A stretch of DNA of 64,000 bases from Albidovulum sp. (GTDB taxonomy: Bacteria; Pseudomonadota; Alphaproteobacteria; Rhodobacterales; Rhodobacteraceae), in assembly GCA_030837785.1 (NCBI GenBank), contig JAUQYA010000083.1, positions 1-64,000 on the forward strand. The letters run 5' to 3'. Within the stretch, counting starts at the first letter, position 1. Every line of letters begins with the position of its first letter. The notes under the pieces were generated by a model. It did not search any database. It saw nothing but the letters and a program-made list of their open reading frames with translations, and was not told the DNA's origin. Both the position numbers and the translations under genes were made by a program. Below, one piece after another: positions 18,593 through 26,907 of the stretch.

Positions 18593-20695
18593 TCAGCGCG
18601 ACAGGCTGGCGGCGAGCCGCATCAGACCGACCGCCTCGGCGCGGTAGCCGTAGGGATCGTCGCCCTTGGCGCCGCTTGCCAGCGCGATGGCCTCGTCCCA
18701 GCCCCAGGTGCCGAGGTATTTCGGTTCGGACAGCAACTGGCCCATGCCGGCGATGGCGGCGGCGAAGCGGGCGTCGTCGTCGGCCGTGCCGGGCGTGGCC
18801 GGGATCGGCGTCTCGACCAGGTGCGATTCCGCCGCCCCGGGCGCCTTCCAGCGCAGCTTGAGGAAGCCAAGCTCGGAGGCATCGCCGCCGGCGGGTGCCT
18901 CGCCGTAGCGCAGCGGATCGGAAAGCCGCGCCGGCGAGCCCGCCGGCGTGATCTCGTAGAGTGCGGTCACCTGATGGCCGGCACCGATCTCGCCCGCGTC
19001 GACCTGGTCGTTGTTGAAATCCTCCCGCGCGAGCGCGCGGGTCTCGTAGCCGATCAGCCGGTATTCGGCGACGGCGGCGGGGTTGAACTCCACCTGCACC
19101 TTCACGTCGTCGGCGATCGGGAAGAGCGCGCCCGACAACTGGTCGACCAACACCTTCTGCGCCTCGGACAGCGTGTCGATATAGGCCGCCGTGCCGTTGC
19201 CGTTCTGCGCCAGCGCCTGCATCGTCGCGTCGTCGAGATTGCCCCGCCCGAAGCCGAGGACGGAGAGGTAGATGCCGCTCTGCCGCTTCCTGGCGATGAA
19301 GTCCGTGAGCGCCTCCGGGTCGGAGAGCCCGACGTTGAAATCGCCGTCGGTGGCGAGCAGGATGCGGCTGACGCGGTCCCCGCCTTCCGAGTTCCCGCCG
19401 CCCATGCCTTCCGCGACCGCATAGGCCTGCTGGAGCCCTTCCTGCCCGGCCGTCGATCCGCCCGCCTCAAGCCGGTCGAGCGCGCCGAGGATCGCGGTCC
19501 GGTCCGAGGCGGCGGTGGGCTCCAGCACCAGCCCGGCCGATCCGGCATAGGTGACGATGGCGACCCGGTCCTCGGGGCGGAGCTGGCCCAGCATCAGCCG
19601 GAAGGACTGCTTGAGAAGCGGCAGCTTGTTGGCGTCCTCCATCGACCCCGAGGTGTCGATGAGGAAGACGAGGTTCAGGGGCGGCCGGTCGTCGGTCGCC
19701 GGCAGCGCGCCCTGAAGACCGATGCGCAGAAGCCGGGTGTCGGCGTTCCACGGTGTCGGGAACAGGCTGACCGAGGCGCGGAACGGTGCCTCGTCCGTCT
19801 CGGGCGCGGGGTAGCCGTAGGGGAAGTAGTTCACCATCTCCTCGGTCCGCACCGCCTCCTTCGGCGGCAGCGCGCCGCTGGCGAGCGAGGAGCGGATCAC
19901 CGACCACGACGCCGTGTCGGTGTCGATCGAAAAGGTGGAGACGGGCTCCTCGGCGGCGATCTTCACCGGGTTCGCGGCCTGATGGGCGAAGGCCTCGCTG
20001 TCGGGGGCGGCGGGAACCGCCATCGCGTCCGGCGCGGCGAGGCCTGCGGCGGGGGCCTTCGCGACGATGCCGGCCGGCGCGGCCATCTGGTTATCGAGGT
20101 CATAGATGGCGTCGGCCGCCTCGCGCCGGCGGGCGAGCGAGGTGGCGGGCGCAGGCGGGGGCACGGCCGCCCCGGCGATGTCCTCCGCGACGGCCGTGTC
20201 GGATTCGGCCTTGGGGGCCTCCGCTTCGGCGGGAGCTTCGCCCAGGGTCTCGTTACCGGTCTCGGCCTGCGGCGTGGCCGTGCCCGCGACGATGTCGGTG
20301 GCCGGCGCCACCGGGCTCTGCCCGGCCGGAGCCCCGTCAATGCGGGCGGGCAGGGGGGCGGGCAGGGGGGCGGGCTGGGCGCCGGGCAACACCGCCTCGC
20401 GCCGGAGCGCGGGGGAAAGCGCGACCGAAAGCCCGATCACGGCGACCGAGGCGGTGGCGGCGAGCGCCGCGCGGGGGGTGAGATGGGACAGCATCTGGCG
20501 AACTCCTGTCAGGAACCCCGCCCTCCGGGGGCGGTCCGACATGGGACGCGCGGCCTCGGCGCTTTCTTGGGCCCCGTGTTGAATCCGGTCGAAACCTTCC
20601 ATCGCCAGCTTCATCGCCCGCGCCTTCGCCTCGGCATCGGGCGCGGGAGCCGCGGCCTTCAGCCGGTCGCGGAGCCTGTCGAGTTCGTCGCTCAT
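18593..20695 (-). CDS. Membrane VWA protein (YfbK-like) coupled to an ECF sigma factor
   Basis: 700 residues. A cytoplasmic charged segment (about 1-65) is followed by one membrane helix (ALAATASVAVIGLSVAL, about 76-93) and a long Pro/Ala/Glu-rich linker (to about 200). Next come a YfbK-type N-terminal domain (FSIDTDTASWSVIRSSL), a VWA domain with an intact metal site FLIDTSGSMED and GDFNVG loop, and a C-terminal DUF3520-like region (ALYEITPAG, ELGFLKLRWK). The start at 20695 overlaps the sigma factor stop. An anti-sigma-like topology (short cytoplasmic part, one helix, large outer part) is visible, but no zinc anti-sigma motif is seen, so that role is inference. Confidence 0.9.
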   Translation of the reverse strand: MSDELDRLRDRLKAAAPAPDAEAKARAMKLAMEGFDRIQHGAQESAEAARPMSDRPRRAGFLTGVRQMLSHLTPRAALAATASVAVIGLSVALSPALRREAVLPGAQPAPLPAPLPARIDGAPAGQSPVAPATDIVAGTATPQAETGNETLGEAPAEAEAPKAESDTAVAEDIAGAAVPPPAPATSLARRREAADAIYDLDNQMAAPAGIVAKAPAAGLAAPDAMAVPAAPDSEAFAHQAANPVKIAAEEPVSTFSIDTDTASWSVIRSSLASGALPPKEAVRTEEMVNYFPYGYPAPETDEAPFRASVSLFPTPWNADTRLLRIGLQGALPATDDRPPLNLVFLIDTSGSMEDANKLPLLKQSFRLMLGQLRPEDRVAIVTYAGSAGLVLEPTAASDRTAILGALDRLEAGGSTAGQEGLQQAYAVAEGMGGGNSEGGDRVSRILLATDGDFNVGLSDPEALTDFIARKRQSGIYLSVLGFGRGNLDDATMQALAQNGNGTAAYIDTLSEAQKVLVDQLSGALFPIADDVKVQVEFNPAAVAEYRLIGYETRALAREDFNNDQVDAGEIGAGHQVTALYEITPAGSPARLSDPLRYGEAPAGGDASELGFLKLRWKAPGAAESHLVETPIPATPGTADDDARFAAAIAGMGQLLSEPKYLGTWGWDEAIALASGAKGDDPYGYRAEAVGLMRLAASLSR

Positions 20696-21237
20696 AGCAT
20701 TCCCTCCGCCCGCGCCATCTCGCGCAGGCGCTTCTTCACCTCGCTCATCCGCCAGGCCACGGTGCCTTCCGGGATGCCCAGCACCTCGGCCGCCTCGCGC
20801 TGCGACAGATCCTCGCCGAGCGTCAGCGCCACGGTATCGCGCAGCTCCGGCGACAGCCGCGCCATCGTCTCGGCGAGCCAGTCCTGCGCCGCGGCCTCCT
20901 CGGCGATCCCGGCGCGGCGGTTCACCTCCCAGTCGCCCCAGCCATCCGCCGCCCTCGCCCGCGTCGCCGCGCGGCGGCGGCGGTCGTGCGCGGCGTTGAC
21001 GGTGACGCGGTAGAGCCAGGTCGTGAACCGCGCCTCGCCCCGCCACGAGGCCAGCTTGGCGGGCAGCGCCAGGCAGATGTCCTGGGTGAGATCCTCGGCC
21101 TCGGCGCGGCCGCCGGTCAGGCGGAAGGCGAGAGCGAAGATGCGGTCGTAGTGCCGCCCGAGAAGCGCCGCGAAGGCATCGCGGTCTCCTGTCGCGGCGG
21201 CACTCGCCAGGGCCTCGTCCGGGGTTTGCATGCGCAT
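20692..21237 (-). CDS. ECF-type RNA polymerase sigma factor
   Basis: Alternative sigma-70 factor. With the start at 21237 it has 181 residues. Region 2 is visible (YDRIFALAFRLTGGRAEAEDLTQDICLALPAKL, then WLYRVTVNAAHDRRRR). Region 4 follows with a helix-turn-helix (LSQREAAEVLGIPEGTVAWRMSEVKKRLRE). No extra C-terminal domain is present. The stop overlaps the ATG of the VWA membrane protein by four bases, so both are made together, the usual arrangement for an ECF factor and its controlling partner. A further in-frame ATG 16 codons upstream adds no recognisable sequence. The inducing signal and regulon are not visible. Confidence 0.93.
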   Translation of the reverse strand: MRMQTPDEALASAAATGDRDAFAALLGRHYDRIFALAFRLTGGRAEAEDLTQDICLALPAKLASWRGEARFTTWLYRVTVNAAHDRRRRAATRARAADGWGDWEVNRRAGIAEEAAAQDWLAETMARLSPELRDTVALTLGEDLSQREAAEVLGIPEGTVAWRMSEVKKRLREMARAEGML

Positions 21238-21282
21238 GACGAAACTCCGACGCGGGCGGCCGGTCAATCCTTGGTCGGCGGA

Positions 21283-21311
21283 CAAAAAAAGAAGGGGCCG
21301 TGCGGCCCCTT
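21283..21311 (-). terminator. Intrinsic terminator after the peptidoglycan-binding protein gene
   Basis: On the minus strand AAGGGGCC and GGCCCCTT pair perfectly around a four-base loop, and the stem runs into TTCTTTTTTTGTC. The stem starts 15 bp past the stop codon at 21326. This is the only textbook Rho-independent terminator with a U-tract in the window. It also separates the gene from the ECF sigma factor start at 21237. Confidence 0.88.
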
Positions 21312-21325
21312 CCCCCGTCGGCCTC

Positions 21326-21823
21326 TCAGCCGAGGATGGTGTCGTAGAACTCGTAGGCGCCGCCCATCGAGTCGAGCTGGTCGGTGCCGGTGGAGTCCCC
21401 GGCGATGGCCAGGATGGCGCGGTAGGTCATCGGGCCGAAGGCGCCGTCGATGCCGCCCCGGTAATAGCCCGCCTCGGCAAGCCGCGACTGGATCCTGCGC
21501 CGCTCCGCCGGGCTGTAGCTGTTGAAGGCGTTCGCGGCGGGCGTGGCGTAGATGCCCGAGGGCAGGGCGGGCTGATAGCGGGTGGCGGCGGGCGCGTCGT
21601 AGCGCGGCTGGTAGTAGGTCTGGACCGGCGCGCGGGTGACCGGCGCGGCCCGGCGGCGCTGGTTCTCCTTCAGGACGAGCGTTCCGATCACGCCGGCCGC
21701 GACGATGGCGGCAAGCGCGTTCTGTTCCTTCTCGCCCCAGGCGAAGGCGGGCGCGGGCAGGGCCGCAGCGATCGAGAGGGCCGCGATGGCAGCGGTGGCG
21801 GTATTGCGGATTTTCGGCAGCAT
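21326..21823 (-). CDS. Exported peptidoglycan-binding domain protein
   Basis: The 165-residue product from the ATG at 21823 has a signal peptide (TATAAIAALSIAAALPAPAFA, cleavage near residue 28) and a second hydrophobic stretch (ALAAIVAAGVIGTLVL). A Tyr/Pro-rich linker leads to a C-terminal PG_binding_1-type module (SPAERRRIQSRLAEAGYYRGGIDGAFGPMTYRAI). Such modules bind cell-wall glycan or peptide stems. No catalytic domain is attached, so it probably tethers or scaffolds at the wall. A strong terminator follows, and a 3' element of the upstream gabD gene precedes it, so it is likely its own transcription unit. Confidence 0.87.
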   Translation of the reverse strand: MLPKIRNTATAAIAALSIAAALPAPAFAWGEKEQNALAAIVAAGVIGTLVLKENQRRRAAPVTRAPVQTYYQPRYDAPAATRYQPALPSGIYATPAANAFNSYSPAERRRIQSRLAEAGYYRGGIDGAFGPMTYRAILAIAGDSTGTDQLDSMGGAYEFYDTILG

Positions 21824-21940
21824 GTCATTTCCCCGGTTGCGGTGGGCTGATGGGGAAGAGATGCGGGCGGGCGGGGTGCTAGGCAAAAACCGCGCCTCTG
21901 CTATCCGATAACGCCGAGTCCGGGGACGGCGGGCGCCAGC

Positions 21941-22006
21941 CCTTCTTCGTTGCCGAACTACCCGGGGAGGGTTCGGGAGGGCGGCGCCCTCCCGGCGGCT
22001 GCCGGT
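21941..22006 (-). terminator. Directional 3' element, copy A (after gabD)
   Basis: Immediately after the gabD stop, read on the minus strand, GGGAGGGC pairs with GCCCTCCC around a three-base loop (21975-21993). It is followed by CCCGGGTAGTTCGGCAACG and AAGAAGG. The tail is shared with copies at 26103 and 39880, in the same orientation relative to the upstream stop codon. It lacks a U-tract. A terminator or mRNA 3'-end stabiliser is the simplest role. Confidence 0.7.
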
Positions 22007-23485
22007 TCAGACCGACAGGCAGATGTACTTGATCTCGAGGTAGTCCTCGACGCCGTGGTGGCTGCCCTCGCGGCCGAGGCCGGATTGCTTCACCCCGCCG
22101 AAGGGCGCAACTTCGGTCGAGATCAGCCCGGTGTTGACGCCGACCATGCCGTATTCCAGCGCCTCCTGCACCCGGGTGATCCGGCCGATGTCGCGGGCGT
22201 AGAAATAGGAGGCGAGCCCGAAGATCGTGTCGTTGGCGAGCCGGATCACCTCCTCCTCGGTCTCGAACCGGAAGAGCGGCGCGAGCGGCCCGAAGGTCTC
22301 CTCGGTCGAGACCTTCATCTCGGCCGTGATGCCGGTGACGACTGTCGGCTCGAAGAAGGTGCCGCCGAGCGCGTGGCGCTTGCCGCCGGTAACGATCTGG
22401 CCGCCGCCGGCGAGCGCGTCGGCGATGTGCTCCTCGACCTTCTCGACCGCGGCTTCGTTGATCAGCGGGCCGGTGGTCACGCCCTCGCTCAGCCCGTCGC
22501 CGACGTTGAGCTTTTTCACCGCTGCGGCAAGCTTCGCCGCGAAGGCATCATAGACGCCGGCCTGGACGTAGATGCGGTTGGCGCAGACGCAGGTCTGGCC
22601 ATTGTTGCGGAACTTCGAGATCATCGCACCTTCCACGGCGGCGTCGAGATCGGCGTCGTCGAAGACGATGAAGGGGGCGTTGCCGCCAAGCTCCATCGAG
22701 CATTTCATCACCTGGTCGGCCGCCTGGCGCAGGAGGATCCGTCCGACCTCGGTCGAGCCGGTGAAGGTCAGCTTGCGGACCGCGTGGTTCTCGCAGAACT
22801 CCTTGCCGATCGCCGAGGACTTCTTCGAGGTGATGACCGAGAAGAGCCCCGCCGGCACCCCCGCCCGTTCCGCCAGGACCGCCATCGCCAGCGCCGAGAG
22901 CGGCGTCTCGGCCGCGGGGCGGGCGACGAAGCCGCAGCCGACGGCAAGCGCCGGCGCGACCTTGCGGGCGATCATCGCATTGGGAAAGTTCCACGGCGTG
23001 ATCGAGGCGGCGACGCCGATCGGCTGCTTGATCACGGTGATGCGCTTGTCGCGCTGGTGGCCGGGAATGGTCTCGCCGTAGATGCGCTTGGCCTCCTCGG
23101 CGAACCATTCGACGAAGGAGGCGCCGTAGAGCACCTCGCCCTTCGCCTCGGGCAGGGGCTTGCCCATCTCGGCGGTCAGGATCGCGCCGAGGTCGTCGGC
23201 ATTGGCGACCATCAGGTCATGCCATTTGCGCAGGACGGCGGCACGCTCCTTGCCGGTGCGGGCGGCCCATTCGTGACGCGCCTTCTCCGCCGCCTCGATC
23301 GCGCGCGCCGTCTCGGCACGGCCGAGGTCGGGGACGGTGCAGATCACGTCGCCGCGGGCGGGGTTGGTGACGGGGAAGGTCGCACCGTCATCGGCAGCCA
23401 CCCATTGTCCCGCGACGTAGGCCCGGGTTACCAGAAGCGATGGATCCTTCAGCCGGGACTTCAGGTCGGTAGCGGAATCGAGCAT
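22007..23485 (-). CDS. gabD: NAD(P)-dependent succinate-semialdehyde dehydrogenase (GabD type)
   Basis: Oxidises succinate semialdehyde to succinate at the end of the GABA shunt. The 492-residue product has the ALDH landmarks: ITPWNFPNAMIARK, TFTGSTEVGR near residue 240, the catalytic Glu in CSMELGGNAPFIVF near 263, and the catalytic Cys in NNGQTCVCANRIYV near 297. The CVCANR form and the C-terminus PFGGVKQSGLGREGSHHGVEDYLEIKY are typical of GabD rather than of general aldehyde dehydrogenases. No GABA aminotransferase gene is adjacent. It diverges from the hydrolase gene at 23572. Confidence 0.92.
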   Translation of the reverse strand: MLDSATDLKSRLKDPSLLVTRAYVAGQWVAADDGATFPVTNPARGDVICTVPDLGRAETARAIEAAEKARHEWAARTGKERAAVLRKWHDLMVANADDLGAILTAEMGKPLPEAKGEVLYGASFVEWFAEEAKRIYGETIPGHQRDKRITVIKQPIGVAASITPWNFPNAMIARKVAPALAVGCGFVARPAAETPLSALAMAVLAERAGVPAGLFSVITSKKSSAIGKEFCENHAVRKLTFTGSTEVGRILLRQAADQVMKCSMELGGNAPFIVFDDADLDAAVEGAMISKFRNNGQTCVCANRIYVQAGVYDAFAAKLAAAVKKLNVGDGLSEGVTTGPLINEAAVEKVEEHIADALAGGGQIVTGGKRHALGGTFFEPTVVTGITAEMKVSTEETFGPLAPLFRFETEEEVIRLANDTIFGLASYFYARDIGRITRVQEALEYGMVGVNTGLISTEVAPFGGVKQSGLGREGSHHGVEDYLEIKYICLSV

Positions 23486-23571
23486 GGGAACTCCCCCTCA
23501 TCTGTGCAATTCGATCAAATGCCCGAGGCCGGACCCGATGTCCAGCAGGGCCGCCGATCGAGGATTCGCCC

Positions 23572-24360
23572 ATGAGATATGACGACGCCTACCAGAATGC
23601 AAAATACATTCCCGGCGGCGGGGATTTTCCGCCCCGCTGGGCCGCGGCCGCGGCGGCGTTCCGCGACCGGGTCGGGACGGCGGCGCGGCCGGGCCTGCGC
23701 TACGGGGCCGCGCCGGCCGAATGGTTCGACCTCTTCCTGCCCGAGGGCCCGGCCGCGGGGCTCGTGGTCTTCGTTCACGGCGGCTACTGGATGGCCTTCG
23801 GCCCGCGCGACTTCTCGCATCTGGCGGCGGGGGCGCTGGCGCGCGGCTGGGCCTGCGCGATGCCCGCCTACACGCTCGCGCCCGCGGTGCGGATCGCCCG
23901 GATGACGCGCCAGGTCGCGATGGCGATCGCCGCCGCCGCGGGCGAGGTGCCGGGGCCGGTGGTCCTCGCCGGGCATTCGGCCGGCGGGCATCTCGTCGCG
24001 AGGATGGCATCGGCCGATGCGCCGCTCGCCCCCGAGGTCGCGGCGCGGCTCGCCCGCGTCGTGCCGGTCTCGCCGCTTGCCGATCTCCGCCCGCTCCGCG
24101 AAACCTCGATGAACGAGACGCTCGCGCTCGACGCGGCCGAGGCGCTGGCGGAAAGCCCCGCGCTCCTGCCGCGCCGCGCCGGCGTGCCGGTCCATGTCTG
24201 GGTGGGGGGGGGCGAACGGCCGGCGTTCCTCGACCAGGCCCGCCGCCTCGGAAACGCCTGGGCCTGCCCGGTCACGATCGAGCCGGGGCGGCACCATTTT
24301 GACGTGATCGAGGGGCTGGAACGGGCGGGCAGCCCCTTGATGCGGGCGCTCCTCGGCTAG
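23572..24360 (+). CDS. Alpha/beta hydrolase (arylformamidase-like)
   Basis: 262-residue soluble hydrolase. It has the oxyanion motif HGGYW near residue 68, the nucleophile elbow AGHSAGGH near 139 and a likely catalytic His in HHFDVIEGL near the C-terminus. The HGGYW motif plus overall size matches bacterial kynurenine formamidase-like and related esterases. No kynureninase or tryptophan dioxygenase gene is adjacent, so substrate is open. Its TAG stop overlaps the TAG stop of the convergent methyltransferase gene within the palindrome CTAG. Confidence 0.85.
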   Translation: MRYDDAYQNAKYIPGGGDFPPRWAAAAAAFRDRVGTAARPGLRYGAAPAEWFDLFLPEGPAAGLVVFVHGGYWMAFGPRDFSHLAAGALARGWACAMPAYTLAPAVRIARMTRQVAMAIAAAAGEVPGPVVLAGHSAGGHLVARMASADAPLAPEVAARLARVVPVSPLADLRPLRETSMNETLALDAAEALAESPALLPRRAGVPVHVWVGGGERPAFLDQARRLGNAWACPVTIEPGRHHFDVIEGLERAGSPLMRALLG

Positions 24361-25106
24361 CTGGCCGCGAGCCCGCCCAACGGGATGAACTCCGGGCTCT
24401 CCGGTGTCAGGCCGGAACCGGTCCAGTCGCCCATCCAGCGCCCGACCGCGAGTCCGGCCGCGGCGATCGCGCCCTCGAGTTCGGCAAGCGGCGGAAAGGC
24501 GATCCGCGACGCGGCGGAGAGCTGCCGGCCGTCGGCGGTGCGGTAGTGCGTCGCGTAGGTGACGATCCGCCGGGCGGCGTCCCAGCCTGCATCGTTCCAG
24601 GCGGTCACCGGGCCGAGGACCGGGTCGTCGAAGCGCCGCTCCGACGCCTCGGGCCGCCAGTCCTCCCACTCCCGGCCCGCGGGATTGCGGCTGTCGAAGG
24701 CGAAGCGCCCGCCGGGGGCGAGGTGGCGGGCGATCGTGGAAAGGCAGGCGGCGCGGTCCTTGCGCGTCAGCAGCGTCTGGAAGGCGTGGCCGGTCATCAC
24801 GATCAGGTCGAAGCTCTGGCCGAGCCGCAGCGACCGGGCATCGCCCTCGATCCAGCGCACCCGCTCCGCCCCCGGTTTCGCCCGCGCTAGATCCAGCATC
24901 GCGCCCGCCGGATCCACCCCGGTTACCGCCGCGCCGTGCTCGGCGGCGATGCGGAGGGCAAGCTCGCCGGTGCCGCAACCGAGGTCGAGCACGCTGCCCG
25001 CGCCGGCCACAAGGTCGAGGCAGAAGGCCCGGTCCTCGCCCCAGCCGTTGTCGAGGTCGTAGAGGCGCGCGAGCGCCGGGTCGGTATAGAGCGGATCGTC
25101 AGCCAT
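24357..25106 (-). CDS. Class I SAM-dependent methyltransferase
   Basis: 249 residues with the Rossmann methyltransferase fold. Motif I is VLDLGCGTGELALRIA near residue 39, an acidic residue follows at VTGVDPAG, motif II is FDLIVMTGHAFQTLL, and motif III lies near RHLAPGGRFAFDSRN. The last part (SAASRIAFPPLAELEGAIAAAGL) is usual for small-molecule methyltransferases. It overlaps the P1 peptidase gene: their coding regions share eight bases. The substrate cannot be told from sequence. Confidence 0.9.
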   Translation of the reverse strand: MADDPLYTDPALARLYDLDNGWGEDRAFCLDLVAGAGSVLDLGCGTGELALRIAAEHGAAVTGVDPAGAMLDLARAKPGAERVRWIEGDARSLRLGQSFDLIVMTGHAFQTLLTRKDRAACLSTIARHLAPGGRFAFDSRNPAGREWEDWRPEASERRFDDPVLGPVTAWNDAGWDAARRIVTYATHYRTADGRQLSAASRIAFPPLAELEGAIAAAGLAVGRWMGDWTGSGLTPESPEFIPLGGLAAS

Positions 25107-26094
25107 GCCCGAACCGTGCCCGCCAGTTGGGCATCAGGTCGCCCGGCCGCGCCCCGGCCGCGAAGACCGCGCGGGCGATGGCGCGGGACAGGCAGGCCGC
25201 CGCGGCATGGCCGATGAGAAACGGGTCCGCCACCGGATCGGCCAGCGCCCGCGCGCCGGTCGCGGCGGCGAAGACCAGATCGCCATCCAGCGGCGTGTGC
25301 GAGGGGACGATGGCGCGGGCCATGCCGTCATGGGCGGCGATGGCCATCCGCTGCGCCTGGGCCTGGGTGAGCCGCGCATCGGTCGCGACGATGGCGATGG
25401 TCGTGGCCTCTCCGGGGCGCTTCTCCGGCCGGGGCTCCATTCCGGCGGGAAAGGCGGACGGCAGGCCGAGGCCGCCGAACTCGGCGTCAAGCTCCCAGGG
25501 TGCTGCCCAGAATTCGCACCCCCCGCCCACCGTGACCGAACCCAGCGCATTGACCGCGACCAGCGCGCCCACCGTCAGCCCGTTTTCCAGCACCGCCGAG
25601 GCCGAGCCGAGCCCGCCCTTCAGCCCCCGGGTGGTCGCCCCGGTTCCGGCCCCGGCGGTGCCGATCCCGAAGTCCGTCCCCGCCGCAGCGAGCGCCCGCG
25701 CGCCGAGGCCGCGATAGGGGTTTTCCGCCCAGTCCTTCGCGCCGCCGTTCAGCAGGTCGAAGAGGATCGCCGCCGGCACGATCGGCACGCGCTGGTCGCC
25801 CACCGCGAAGCCGCGCCCCGCCGCGCGGAGCGCGTCCGCCACCCCCGAGGCGGCATCGAGGCCCAGAGCCGAGCCGCCGGACAGCACCAGCGCGTCGGCC
25901 TCCTGCACCAGCCGGTCGGGGGCCAGAAGGTCGGTCTCGCGCGTCCCCGGCGCGCCGCCCATGACGTGGACGGCCGCGGTGAAGGGCCGCTCGCCCACCA
26001 GCACGGTCACGCCGGTGCGCACCAGGTGATCCTCGGCATTGCCGACGCTCAGCCCCTCCACATCGGTGATCAGGTTCCTCGGTCCCGGCCGCAT
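25099..26094 (-). CDS. P1 family peptidase (DmpA/S58-like)
   Basis: 331 residues of the DmpA/aminopeptidase family, N-terminal-nucleophile hydrolases that self-cleave before a catalytic Ser. The family N-terminus is clear (GPRNLITDVEGLSVGNAEDHLVRTGVTVL). The motif GGSALGLDAASGVADAL and the mid-protein segment GTAGAGTGATTRGLKGGLGSA are typical. The segment where cleavage is expected (VGALVAVNALGSV) is present. Enzymes of this family release N-terminal residues or hydrolyse beta-peptides or amides. It overlaps the methyltransferase gene. Copy B of the 3' element lies just upstream, so it probably starts its own transcript. Confidence 0.9.
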   Translation of the reverse strand: MRPGPRNLITDVEGLSVGNAEDHLVRTGVTVLVGERPFTAAVHVMGGAPGTRETDLLAPDRLVQEADALVLSGGSALGLDAASGVADALRAAGRGFAVGDQRVPIVPAAILFDLLNGGAKDWAENPYRGLGARALAAAGTDFGIGTAGAGTGATTRGLKGGLGSASAVLENGLTVGALVAVNALGSVTVGGGCEFWAAPWELDAEFGGLGLPSAFPAGMEPRPEKRPGEATTIAIVATDARLTQAQAQRMAIAAHDGMARAIVPSHTPLDGDLVFAAATGARALADPVADPFLIGHAAAACLSRAIARAVFAAGARPGDLMPNWRARFGHG

Positions 26095-26102
26095 CGTCCC
26101 GT

Positions 26103-26157
26103 CCTTCTTCGTTGCCGAAATATCCCGGGGGTCCGGAGGTCGGCCCCCGGGTCCGGT
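26103..26157 (-). terminator. Directional 3' element, copy B (after the SDR gene)
   Basis: Directly after the SDR stop, read on the minus strand: GC-rich inverted repeats (CCGGGGGC/GTCCGGGGG-type pairing), then ATATTTCGGCAACGAAGA and AGGAC. The core tail differs from copy C by one base. There is no U-tract. The same order and orientation to the preceding gene as copies A and C makes a role in 3' end formation likely. Confidence 0.7.
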
Positions 26158-26898
26158 TCAGATGCAGCGCCCGCCGTCCACCTCGAGCGCCACGCCGGTG
26201 ATCATCGACGCCTCCTGCGAGCAGAGGAAACAGGCGGCGTTGCCCATGTCCTCGGGCGTCGAGAAGCGCCCGATCGGGATCGTGGCGAGGAACCGCGCCC
26301 GCATCTCGGGCGTGTCCTCACCCATGAAGCGCTTCAGAAGCGGCGTCTCGCCCGCCACCGGGCAGATCGCGTTGACGCGGACGCCGGCGGGCGCAAGCTC
26401 CACCGCCATCGCCCTGGTCGCGGTGATCATCCAGCCCTTCGAGGCATTGTACCAGTTGAGCCGGGGACGGGGCGAGAGGCCCGCGGTCGAGGCGACGTTG
26501 AGGATCGCGCCCGCGCCCCGCGCCTTCATCAGCGGCACGAGCGCCCGCGCGGTCAGGTAGACCGACTTGCAGTTGACCGCGAAGACCCGGTCGAAATCGG
26601 CCTCGCTCACCTCCTCGAGCGGCGCGGGCAGGTGCGTCACTCCGGCGTTGTTGACAAGGATGTCGATGCTGCCGAAGGCGGCGACGGCGGCCGCCGCCAT
26701 CGCCGCGACGCTGTCGGCCGAGGCCACGTCGGCATGGTGCGCGAGGCCGCCCATTTCCGCCGCGACCCTGCGCGCCGCGGCCTCGTCGATGTCCGCCACC
26801 ATCACCCGCGCGCCCTCGGCCGCGAACTTCCGCGCGATGCCCGCGCCGAAGCCCGATCCGGCACCGGTGACGATGGCGGTCTTGTCCTTCAGCCGCAT
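26158..26898 (-). CDS. Short-chain dehydrogenase/reductase (SDR)
   Basis: Classical SDR of 246 residues: cofactor motif TGAGSGFGAGIA near residue 12, Asp at VADID suggesting NAD(H) preference, NNAGV near 88, and catalytic Tyr/Lys in YNASKGW (YxxxK) with Ser in VASTAGLS. The C-terminus (ITGVALEVDGGRCI) is intact. It is the last gene of an operon-like set with an aldehyde dehydrogenase and a peptide-type ABC transporter, so it may work on an alcohol or ketone imported by that system; this is inference. Confidence 0.92.
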   Translation of the reverse strand: MRLKDKTAIVTGAGSGFGAGIARKFAAEGARVMVADIDEAAARRVAAEMGGLAHHADVASADSVAAMAAAAVAAFGSIDILVNNAGVTHLPAPLEEVSEADFDRVFAVNCKSVYLTARALVPLMKARGAGAILNVASTAGLSPRPRLNWYNASKGWMITATRAMAVELAPAGVRVNAICPVAGETPLLKRFMGEDTPEMRARFLATIPIGRFSTPEDMGNAACFLCSQEASMITGVALEVDGGRCI

Positions 26899-26907
26899 GC
26901 CGCCCTC

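Noticed and set aside
18011..21013. Plus-strand frame of 1000 codons opposite the VWA and sigma factor genes
   Set aside because: Shadow of real minus-strand genes, crossing an intergenic inverted repeat and several gene borders.
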